Shown here: one piece after another, positions 1 to 5,252 of the stretch
Layout of the letters: every line of letters begins with the position of its first letter
How positions within the stretch are numbered: the stretch's first letter is position 1
NCBI GenBank assembly: GCA_025996655.1
Contig: BNTO01000015.1
Span: 1-10,547, forward strand
Direction of reading: 5' to 3'
DNA from: Alphaproteobacteria bacterium
GTDB taxonomy: Bacteria; Pseudomonadota; Alphaproteobacteria; BNTO01
Length of the DNA: 10,547 bases
Notes under the pieces: model-generated
Database searches by the model: none
Seen by the model: only the letters and a program-made list of their open reading frames with translations
Told to the model about the DNA's origin: nothing
Position numbers and translations under genes: made by a program

Positions 1-54
1 ACTTTTCGCGTAATGTTCCAATACCCTCTTTCTAAAATCTGTACTGTAAGCCAA
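1..54 (-). CDS. IS630-family transposase, N-terminal fragment cut by the window edge
   Basis: Read on the minus strand from the TTG at 54, the sequence gives LAYSTDFRKRVLEHYAKS and runs off the left edge. With the TTG read as Met, the MAYS-x-DFRKRV-x-E pattern is the usual start of IS630/Tc1-mariner-type bacterial transposases, just ahead of their helix-turn-helix. The enzyme would cut and join DNA at TA dinucleotides. The frame is open upstream as far as a TAA at 88-90, so a GTG at 78 is an alternative start, but the family normally begins at this Met-Ala-Tyr-Ser. No good ribosome binding site is visible. Only 18 residues can be seen, so whether the gene is intact is unknown. The call rests on motif recognition. 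Confidence 0.62.
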   Translation of the reverse strand, partial: MAYSTDFRKRVLEHYAKS

Positions 55-126
55 ATTAAAACCGTTAACAAAAATCACTAATAGGGTTTACATTTTTTTT
101 GCAAATTTTTCAAGCCGCTTAGCTAT
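1..126 (-). mobile_element. Probable end of an IS630-type insertion sequence
   Basis: The transposase start at 54 implies that the outer end of the element lies a little to its right. IS630 elements duplicate a TA dinucleotide, and TATA sits at 124-127. On the minus strand the sequence from there begins TATAGCTAAGCGGCTTG and is AT-rich up to the transposase start. The opposite end is outside the window, so the inverted repeat cannot be compared and the boundary is approximate. Confidence 0.4.
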
Positions 127-235
127 AGGCTGAAATAAACTATCGGATTCTTTGGGACTTTGGCAAAGCCATGATCCAAGAAGAAAGATGCTAAAAATTT
201 GACAGCGCTCCCGCCCGTTTGGGCTAAAAAATTGT

Positions 236-264
236 TTGACAAACGTGCCTTACTGTACTACTAT
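236..264 (+). promoter_or_regulatory. Sigma-70-type promoter of the trpR-like/ABC importer operon
   Basis: A perfect -35 box TTGACA (236-241) is followed after exactly 17 bases by TACTAT (259-264), a 4/6 match to the -10 consensus. A second AT-rich hexamer, TATGAT (262-267), overlaps it at a spacing of 20. Transcription would start near 271, about 25 bases before the first start codon at 297. This leaves a very short leader with no room for an attenuator or riboswitch, so control should act at initiation. Confidence 0.7.
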
Positions 265-272
265 GATAATAC
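255..272 (+). promoter_or_regulatory. Candidate TrpR-type operator overlapping the -10 box
   Basis: The 18-bp sequence GTACTACTATGATAATAC is an imperfect dyad (12 of 18 positions symmetric). The E. coli TrpR operator form is GNACT, eight bases, AGTNC. Here the left half GTACT (255-259) matches fully and the right half AATAC (268-272) differs at one base, with the spacing exact. The site covers the -10 box and the likely transcription start, where a bound repressor would block RNA polymerase. The gene just downstream encodes a TrpR-superfamily protein, so autoregulation is the natural reading. Binding is inferred and the core CTAG of E. coli sites is not kept. Confidence 0.5.
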
Positions 273-296
273 AAAGAGACAAAACAAGAGCGCCGC

Positions 297-614
297 ATGG
301 CAAGCAAGTCTTTTAAAAGTGATCTTGTTGTTGATCTTTGTGAAGCCTTTCTGGACCTAGAAACTGTCGAAGACGTCTATGTCTTTTTGATGGATCTTTG
401 CACCCCAAAGGAATTAAAAGATTTTGCCGAGCGGTGGGCGGTATGCCAACTGATCGCCCAAAACAAAACCTACCGCGCCATTCGCGCCGAAACAGGCGTC
501 AGCCTCACAACCATTGGGCGCGTCGCTCGGTTTTTGCAAAGTGAGCCCTACGGGGGTTATAAAAGAGTTTTAAAAAAAAGGGAGAAAAAATATGAGAAAT
601 TTTTTGAAAAATAA
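297..614 (+). CDS. TrpR-superfamily (YerC/YecD-type) transcriptional regulator
   Basis: This 105-residue protein has the length and all-helical layout of the TrpR superfamily. The segment from LCTPKELKDFAER (about 34-46) through a helix-turn-helix at about 59-80 (YRAIRAETGVSLTTIGRVAR) is closer to the YerC/YecD branch than to E. coli TrpR. Residues that bind the tryptophan corepressor in E. coli TrpR (Thr44, Arg54, Arg84) have counterparts at Thr36, Arg46 and Arg75, although YerC proteins also tend to keep these positions. In the recognition helix, E. coli Ile79, Ala80 and Thr83 correspond to Leu, Thr and Gly here. The gene is first in a four-gene operon and its last 23 bases overlap the next gene. 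It probably represses its own operon through the dyad at 255-272 when the imported amino acid is plentiful. The start is the first ATG after the promoter, with only a weak ribosome site (AAGAG). Superfamily membership is secure; ligand and target are inferred. Confidence 0.88.
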   Translation: MASKSFKSDLVVDLCEAFLDLETVEDVYVFLMDLCTPKELKDFAERWAVCQLIAQNKTYRAIRAETGVSLTTIGRVARFLQSEPYGGYKRVLKKREKKYEKFFEK

Positions 615-1584
615 AAGAACAAAAGGTGCGGCAACCTTTGCGGTGGCCTGCCTTGTAGGTGTGTGTTTTTTCGAAACAGGGTGCGCTAAAAAGACACCGG
701 CGTTTAAAGTTTGTATCAACAAAATTGTCGATCACGAAGCTCTGAACGAAACCGCGCGGGGCATTCAAGAAACGCTTCAGGCCGAGTTCCAAAAACTCAA
801 TATTCCGCTTGACGTCAAAATTGAATCCGCCCAAGGAAACGCCGCCACTGCTCAGCAAATTACCGACAAGTTTGTGAGCCAAAAGGCCGATTTTATTGTG
901 GGTATCGGAACATTGGCCGCGCAAAGTTTTTTGCGTTGCGCTCAAAACGGGAAAACGCGGTTTGTGTTTAGCTCTGTCACTGACCCTAAAGCGGCCGGCT
1001 TACTGTCGAACACCACGTCCATTATAGGCGTCTCGAATTTTATTGCTTTGGAGCCACAAATTGATCTGTTTGTGGAGATTCAGCCGGGCCTTAAGCGGTT
1101 GGGCTTTTTGTACAATCCTAGCGAAGCCAATTCGATCACGCTGCTTCGGCGCCTCGAGCCGATCTTGGCGAAAAGGGGAATACAACTTGTTCCGCAAGTC
1201 GCTGCGAAAATGCTTGATGTCCCTGCCGCCGTAAGCAATTTGGCGAAAAAGGTTGACGTCCTTTTTATTAGCAATGACAATACAGCGCTCAGCGCCCTGC
1301 CTAGCATTATCTCCATGGCCAACAAAAGCAAAACCCCTGTGTATGTGAGCGATACGGATATTGTTCCTAAAGGCGCCGTGGCGGCGCTTGGGCCGAATCA
1401 ATATCAAATAGGTGTGCAAACCGCCAAGCTCATCTTAAAACAGCGGCTTTCGGCGACGAATCTCGCGACGCGCGTGGAGTACCCGCAAGAAACGCTTCTT
1501 GTCCTCAACCAAAAAGCGGCCAAAACATGCGCTTTAACTTTTCCGGATGCGCTTTTGAAACGGGCGCAAAAGGTTTTGCCATGA
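592..1584 (+). CDS. ABC transporter substrate-binding lipoprotein, TrpX type (ABC_sub_bind, PF04392 family)
   Basis: The 330-residue protein starts with a basic segment and a hydrophobic stretch (about 12-27) ending in FFETGC, so it is probably exported and lipidated at Cys31. Glu at -3 is unusual for a lipobox. The rest is a two-lobed periplasmic binding protein. Typical marks of the TrpX/PF04392 family are VGIGTLAAQ (about 103-111), FSSVTDP (about 126-132), LGFLYNPSEANS in mid-protein and ALGPNQYQIGVQTAKL near the C-terminus. It would capture the ligand and deliver it to the permease and ATPase encoded next. A strong ribosome site, AAGGGAG (579-585), lies just before ATG 592, and the start overlaps the regulator gene by 23 bases, suggesting translational coupling. 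Proteins of this family include tryptophan/tyrosine binders, and the TrpR-like neighbour favours tryptophan. The substrate remains inference. Confidence 0.85.
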   Translation: MRNFLKNKRTKGAATFAVACLVGVCFFETGCAKKTPAFKVCINKIVDHEALNETARGIQETLQAEFQKLNIPLDVKIESAQGNAATAQQITDKFVSQKADFIVGIGTLAAQSFLRCAQNGKTRFVFSSVTDPKAAGLLSNTTSIIGVSNFIALEPQIDLFVEIQPGLKRLGFLYNPSEANSITLLRRLEPILAKRGIQLVPQVAAKMLDVPAAVSNLAKKVDVLFISNDNTALSALPSIISMANKSKTPVYVSDTDIVPKGAVAALGPNQYQIGVQTAKLILKQRLSATNLATRVEYPQETLLVLNQKAAKTCALTFPDALLKRAQKVLP

Positions 1585-2417
1585 TGGGGGGGGCCGAAAT
1601 TGCCACGTGCGTTGATTTAGGCCTTCTACAAGGATTCCTTGGCGTCGCTCTTTTTTTAACTTTGCGCGTCCTTAACTTCACCGACTTAACCTGCGAAGGA
1701 AGTTTTGTGTTTGGGGCATGCACCGCGAGCGTCCTCCTCACAAAAGGCTACCCCATTCCCGTCAGCCTTGCCGCCTCCTTTTTGGCCGGCAGCGTAGCGG
1801 GCGCCGTCACGGGCGTCCTCAATATCTTTTTGAAAGTGAAAGACATTTTGGCGGGAATTCTTGTCGCCTTTATGTTCTATTCCATCAACCTCCGCGTTCT
1901 CAAAGACGCGCCCAATATAACGCTTCCGGAGGGGGCGCAACTTACCGGCTTGTACATTTTTTGTGCGGCTACCGTTCTTATGTTGGGCTACATGTTAAGG
2001 ACGGATTGGGGTCTCGCCTTGCGCGCCGTTGGGCAAAATCCCCAGCTCGCGCAATTATCCGGCATTTCTGTCAAAAAAATGACGTTCCTCGGTTTGGCCC
2101 TCAGCAACGCGCTGATAGGCTTGGCGGGGAGTTTGACGAGCCTAAGGCAAGGCTTTTGCGATGTTAGCAGCGGAACGGGCCTTATTATTGTCGGGCTGGC
2201 CTCGGTTGTGATTGGGGAAAAAATCATGCCCTTCCAAAATTTATTTCTCCAGTTGCTGGGCTGCTTCGCGGGGGCCGTCCTCTATCGCTTTTTTATGGGG
2301 TTAGCGCTGGAACTCGAATGCCTCAACCTCAAATCAAGTGACGTCAACCTCATCTCGGGCCTTCTCATTCTGAGCGTGATGGCTCTCCGCAAAAGGAGGC
2401 GACTATGTTGCACTTAG
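1581..2417 (+). CDS. ABC transporter permease, LivH/BPD_transp_2 type (TrpY-like)
   Basis: A 278-residue membrane protein with about eight hydrophobic segments. Its cytoplasmic coupling loop reads GLALRAVGQNPQLAQLSGIS, followed by a helix LALSNALIGLAGSL; both are hallmarks of the LivH-like branched-chain permease family that pairs with TrpX-type binding proteins. It would form the channel as a homodimer. ATG 1581 is chosen because ATGA overlaps the TGA stop of the binding-protein gene and AAAAGG lies 7 bases upstream. An in-frame ATG at 1527 lies inside the previous gene with no ribosome site and would add a non-family N-terminus. A second ATG directly follows at 1584. Codons 2-5 contain a run of eight G (1586-1593), a possible slippage site. 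The 3' end overlaps the ATPase gene by 13 bases. Confidence 0.86.
   Translation: MMGGAEIATCVDLGLLQGFLGVALFLTLRVLNFTDLTCEGSFVFGACTASVLLTKGYPIPVSLAASFLAGSVAGAVTGVLNIFLKVKDILAGILVAFMFYSINLRVLKDAPNITLPEGAQLTGLYIFCAATVLMLGYMLRTDWGLALRAVGQNPQLAQLSGISVKKMTFLGLALSNALIGLAGSLTSLRQGFCDVSSGTGLIIVGLASVVIGEKIMPFQNLFLQLLGCFAGAVLYRFFMGLALELECLNLKSSDVNLISGLLILSVMALRKRRRLCCT
2391..2399 (+). promoter_or_regulatory. Strong ribosome binding site of the ABC ATPase gene
   Basis: AAAAGGAGG sits inside the end of the permease gene, five bases before ATG 2405. It is the best ribosome site in the operon and fixes the start of the ATPase gene. The ATPase may be translated independently of the upstream genes as well as by coupling. 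Confidence 0.75.
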
Positions 2418-3073
2418 ATAATGTTTCCGTTCAGTTTTCGGGGAAAACCGTTTTGGACCGCGTGAATTTACAGGTTCCCGTCGGGGAATTCTTGGTTGTT
2501 ATTGGCGAAAATGGTGCGGGAAAATCGACGTTGTTTAACGTTATTTCCGGAGCGACGGTCCCAAGCGCCGGGCAGGTTCGTCTTCGCACGAAAAAAATAA
2601 CGCGCGTTTTGCAGGACCCCCGGGCGGGCACGCTTGAAAATATGACGATTTTCGAAAATATGGCCTTTGCTTACCGGCGCGCGCAGCGGCGGTCGCTTCT
2701 TCCGTGTTTTGCGGCGCGGCGCGTTCCTTTGTTTCGCGAAAAATTAAGCGTGCTCCATATGGATTTAGAAAATCGTTTGAACGAAAAAGTGAGCGCTTTA
2801 TCCGGCGGACAGCGTCAGGCGCTGAGCCTTGTTATGGCGATTTTGGCGGATTATGATTTGCTTCTTTTGGACGAATTTACGGCTGCTTTGGATCCGCAGT
2901 CTTCGGAGACGCTGCTGGCGTTGACCAACAAAATTCTGAGGGCGGAACAAAAAACCGCCATCATGATTACGCACAATATGGATCAGGCGTGGAAATACGG
3001 GGATCGCATTGTGATTTTGAAGAAGGGCCAGCTCAGCGACGTTCCCAAAAGCGTGCACCTCAATTTGCCGTAA
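2405..3073 (+). CDS. ABC transporter ATP-binding protein (TrpZ-like importer ATPase)
   Basis: The 222-residue protein carries every ABC ATPase motif in order: Walker A GENGAGKST (34-42), Q-loop Gln70, signature LSGGQ (132-136), Walker B LLLLDE (152-157), D-loop ALDP (161-164) and switch His190. It should hydrolyse ATP at the inner membrane and drive the permease encoded immediately upstream; as the only ATPase in the operon it probably works as a homodimer. It is somewhat shorter than most LivF/LivG-like partners; the beta-strand region between Walker A and the Q-loop is compact. The start overlaps the permease gene by 13 bases behind an excellent ribosome site. The call as an importer ATPase is firm. 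The tryptophan-type substrate is inferred from the regulator and the binding protein. Confidence 0.9.
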   Translation: MLHLDNVSVQFSGKTVLDRVNLQVPVGEFLVVIGENGAGKSTLFNVISGATVPSAGQVRLRTKKITRVLQDPRAGTLENMTIFENMAFAYRRAQRRSLLPCFAARRVPLFREKLSVLHMDLENRLNEKVSALSGGQRQALSLVMAILADYDLLLLDEFTAALDPQSSETLLALTNKILRAEQKTAIMITHNMDQAWKYGDRIVILKKGQLSDVPKSVHLNLP

Positions 3074-3107
3074 AGAATTTATAGCGCCGATAGGAGTCAG
3101 CGTAGCC

Positions 3108-3178
3108 AGCTTTAAAACTCCACCCCTAAAGCTCGCTCCACGAGTTGGGCTCTAGGGTATCCTAAAGCGGAATTCCCT
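3108..3178. repeat. Overlapping inverted repeats between convergent genes, possible bidirectional terminator
   Basis: Three dyads share sequence. AGCTTTA (3108-3114) pairs perfectly with TAAAGCT (3127-3133). CCCTAAAGC (3124-3132) pairs with GCTCTAGGG (3149-3157) with one mismatch, enclosing CTCG/CGAG (3132-3135 with 3141-3144). AGGG...TCC (3154-3162) pairs with GGA...CCCT (3169-3178). The block separates the end of the ABC operon (3073) from the end of the minus-strand coiled-coil gene (3195). Neither strand has a good T-run after a stem, so an intrinsic terminator is only possible. No tRNA features are visible. Confidence 0.45.
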
Positions 3179-3194
3179 GTAAATTACCTGCGGT

Positions 3195-3935
3195 TCAGTC
3201 TAGATTCATGCTGCTTTGCCACTCTGCGAGTGCTTTCTCTTTTTTTATTAACAATTCTTCCAAATCGGCAATTTGTTTATCTCTCTCCTCTAACTTCTTA
3301 CTTAAGTAAGCTTCCCGTTCGGCGCTTATTTTAGGTTTTTTCGCGATTTCCTCCCGCGACGAGTCTTTTTCCCTTTCCGCGCTGTCCAGCCTCTCATTTA
3401 AAATCGTATTTTCCAACTTCGTGCTCTCCAATTGTCCCTCCAGCTTCTTATATTTCGTGTCTAGACTACTCAGTTTTCTGTCAGTAGCCTTTTGTCCTTT
3501 AACGGCTCTATCACGCGTTTCGTTAGCTTCCGCTAGGCTTATGGAGATCGATTCTTTCTCTTTCTCTCGGTTTAGGACCAGATCTTCTAAGTCTCTTACT
3601 CTCTTTTTCAGGTTCGCATTTTCTTCTTCGAGCCCTTTTTTTGATTCCTCTGTTGAATCGAGTTTCTGTTGGCTTTCTGCGAGAGCAGACGCTTGTGCTT
3701 TCGAAACTAGCTTCGCTGAGGTCATCATCGTTTCATAATTTTGTATAATAGCCGCTGAGGTTTGTAGTTGTCCTCGCACTGTTTCAATACGTTCTTGGAC
3801 TATTGTCAAAGTATTAGTGGCCGCGTTATACCTCCAATTTGTCTCGTTGTTCTTTTTAGCTTCCCCCCCCCCAGTACTCGTTGCTAAAAAAAGAAAACAA
3901 AGGCCTGCTGCTTTGGATAGATTGTGTGAAAACAT
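3195..3935 (-). CDS. Predicted exported coiled-coil protein of unknown function
   Basis: From the ATG at 3935 this gives 246 residues. The N-terminus MFSHNLSKAAGLCFLFLATS looks like a signal peptide (basic, then hydrophobic, then small residues). Almost all the rest is Glu/Lys/Gln/Leu-rich helix with heptad character, for example LEEENANLKKRVRDLEDLV and LEERDKQIADLEELLIKKE, so a long coiled coil outside the cytoplasmic membrane is likely. No enzyme or binding motif is seen. ATG 3935 is preferred because CAGG lies about 9 bases upstream. Starts at 3980 (ATG) and 3992 (TTG) are in frame but have no ribosome site and would place a second hydrophobic stretch in front. Right after the signal, three Gly codons and the next G form a run of ten G (C10 at 3863-3872 on the plus strand). 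A one-base slip there would shift the frame before the whole coiled coil. It converges on the ABC operon and diverges from the next gene. Confidence 0.68.
   Translation of the reverse strand: MFSHNLSKAAGLCFLFLATSTGGGEAKKNNETNWRYNAATNTLTIVQERIETVRGQLQTSAAIIQNYETMMTSAKLVSKAQASALAESQQKLDSTEESKKGLEEENANLKKRVRDLEDLVLNREKEKESISISLAEANETRDRAVKGQKATDRKLSSLDTKYKKLEGQLESTKLENTILNERLDSAEREKDSSREEIAKKPKISAEREAYLSKKLEERDKQIADLEELLIKKEKALAEWQSSMNLD
3863..3872 (-). repeat. G10 homopolymer tract in the coding strand of the coiled-coil gene
   Basis: Ten consecutive C on the plus strand (G on the coding strand) encode Gly-Gly-Gly plus the first base of Glu in the sequence ATSTGGGEAKK. Tracts of this length are prone to slipped-strand mispairing. 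The position, early in an exported protein, is typical of contingency loci. As sequenced the gene is in frame. Confidence 0.8.
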
Positions 3936-4109
3936 AAAAAATAAACCTGTGAAATAGAGAGAACACCTTAATATGAACATGATAGTGAGCAAGTTGCAAG
4001 AAAAAAGTTACATGCCCACAATAGACATGCGGCGAAAGTCCTTTTTTGTTAGCAACTTCTCCAAGCAAAAATCGTGTTTTGCAGCAGGTCTAAATAAGTA
4101 AAATTATGA

Positions 4110-4115
4110 TATAAT
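4110..4115 (+). promoter_or_regulatory. Possible -10 element upstream of the 4160 gene
   Basis: A perfect TATAAT (4110-4115) lies 45 bases before ATG 4160 in an AT-rich divergent intergenic region. The hexamer at the ideal -35 spacing (4087-4092, GGTCTA) is poor, so the call is based on the -10 box and its position only. Confidence 0.4.
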
Positions 4116-4159
4116 TTCATTATTTACTGAGATCTTAATACGCTAAAGAGAAAATAAAG

Positions 4160-4710
4160 ATGTTCTTATGTGTGCACGAGCATACCCTTAAGTATATTTT
4201 TGACTCCGAATTGAGCGAAAACGACGTTTGGGCTATCGCCCTTCAGGCCAAAGAGAAATTTGAAAAAAATGGGAGTGCGATAAAGAAATTTTCGAAAAGG
4301 GCAGGGGGGCTGAGCGAACAAGACGAGGCGCAGATTCTTTCTGTTCTGAAGTTCGGACGAAGCATGGGCGTTCCTTGTGGGGCGTCCTTTTTGGCACAAC
4401 TTAACGGCCTTCATTCCTTTCTTGAGGACGCGGAAAAGCGGGTGAAACAGGAGGCCCAACCTGCCTCCATTGCGCACACCCTTCAAGGCCTTTCGCTTTT
4501 ACACGATGGTGTCGATCTCTACAAACTGTGGCTTACGAACTTCTTCATGCCTGTGCGTCCGCTTGCAAAACAGCCCTTACTAAGGGACTCACGTTGTCTG
4601 CGCAGCACAAAAAAAGCCTAGAGAACGTGTCCTCTTTTCTTTGGGATGCAACGACCTATATGTCTCCACAAACGGAGTATGCACAGTATAGAGATTTGGA
4701 AAAGAAATAG
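4160..4710 (+). pseudogene. Hypothetical helical protein gene, interrupted by a frameshift
   Basis: The reading frame from ATG 4160 encodes a soluble, largely helical protein (MFLCVHEHTLKYIFDSELSE...LLHDGVDLYKL). After about codon 122 (near 4525) this frame turns into low-quality sequence and stops at 4621. A different frame continues from about 4528 (AYELLHACASACKTALTKG...) to a TAG at 4708-4710, and it again looks like a natural amphipathic helical sequence. One missing base near 4524-4530 would join them into a protein of about 183 residues. No slippery heptamer is seen at the join, so programmed frameshifting is unlikely; gene decay or a sequencing error are the options. A weak GAG ribosome site lies 9 bases before ATG 4160. 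No family is recognised. The stop codon coincides with the edge of a miniature mobile element. Confidence 0.6.
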
Positions 4711-4882
4711 ACCTCCTGCAAAAGTCAATTCTCTCAGTTTTTCAAGTTTTTGGTAATTTTGGCTGTTTTTTTGAAAATTAGAGCGTCATAAAAGCGCGTA
4801 TACAAACTTTTTGGTATCTCCTTGACCCAAAGATCCCCCTGATTAAAACCGATGATTTTTTTCTATTTTTACAGGAGATCTA
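4708..4882. mobile_element. Miniature (MITE-like) non-coding element with IS5-type ends
   Basis: TAGACCTCCTGCAAAAG (4708-4724) and TTTTTACAGGAGATCTA (4866-4882) form terminal inverted repeats (14 of 17 matching). They enclose about 140 bases of AT-rich sequence with no plausible gene. TA at both outer edges fits a TA target duplication. The left repeat matches the end of the IS5-type element at 10366-10382 in 16 of 17 bases and the right repeat matches it in 15 of 17, so that element's transposase could have moved this one. The interior does not visibly resemble the part of the IS seen here, so it may be an internally deleted copy built from the unseen end or an unrelated filler. Confidence 0.65.
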
Positions 4883-5252
4883 ATATCCTTCTTGGACCTC
4901 TAGGGGAGATGTTATTTTCGTGTTGAGGAGAATGAAAAAACGCGAAATAAAATATCGGTCCAAAAGCGTGGAATAGAGTGATGAAGACGGACTCTCTCCG
5001 CCCTCCGATAAAGATAGGAAATGTTTTCAAAACATTCAAGACAACAAAAATGAAGTTACTTCCCACCCACCCTCAGCAGGGTATCAGAAAAACGTTAAAT
5101 AATTGTAAATAAAATGGGAGTGTTACAAAAAAAAATTATTATTTATATTTTAACTATTTTGTGCTATTTTAATAGGGTGGGCGGGGCGCGACTTCGCGCA
5201 TCAGGCGCTTTTCTTGCGTGGCTTTTGAGGAAGGAGGTTGCAGCACGAGGCG
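4883..5252. other. AT-rich non-coding region between convergent genes
   Basis: This 370-base stretch lies between the miniature element and the end of the symporter gene. The part around 5090-5175 is very AT-rich, with a run of A and repeated ATTATTTATATTTTAACTATTT-like sequence, and it then changes sharply to GC-rich sequence (5176-5210). Only short open frames occur (for example 4981-5112 on the plus strand, 43 codons); they lack good ribosome sites and recognisable sequence. I see no convincing gene or RNA here. Confidence 0.5.
5186..5215 (+). terminator. GC-rich hairpins, possible weak terminator
   Basis: GCGCG-ACTT-CGCGC (5186-5199) is a tight 5-bp hairpin. An overlapping alternative, GCGC-ATCAG-GCGC (5196-5208), is followed by TTTTCTT, which would suit a weak plus-strand intrinsic terminator. 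It sits in the convergent region after the plus-strand hypothetical gene and downstream of the minus-strand symporter gene. No T-run follows on the minus strand. Confidence 0.35.

Noticed and set aside
213..230. GCCC-GTTT-GGGC hairpin followed by TAAAAAATT as a terminator
   Set aside because: The stem is only four base pairs and the following run is mostly A, and no plus-strand gene lies upstream to be terminated.
505..945. 146-codon open frame on the minus strand
   Set aside because: It lies antisense across the regulator and binding-protein genes, has no family features and no ribosome site; it is a shadow frame.
1527..1580. Upstream start for the permease gene
   Set aside because: It lies inside the binding-protein gene with no ribosome site and adds residues unlike the family N-terminus; the ATGA junction at 1581 is better.
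3074..3194. Possible tRNA or CRISPR content in the structured intergenic region
   Set aside because: No TPsiC-like motif, acceptor stem or regularly spaced direct repeats are present.
3856..4068. 70-codon minus-strand frame that would be fused to the coiled coil by a slip in the G10 tract
   Set aside because: It begins at TTG without a ribosome site and lacks a signal peptide; the in-frame alternative with a signal sequence explains the gene better.
4869..5066. 65-codon minus-strand open frame with hydrophobic sequence
   Set aside because: It runs into the end of the miniature element, has no ribosome site and its Phe/Ile-rich content is expected from AT-rich DNA.
4981..5112. 43-codon plus-strand open frame (MKTDSLRPPIKIGNVF...)
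   Set aside because: Weak ribosome site, no recognisable sequence and a position in AT-rich non-coding DNA; I could not support it as a gene.
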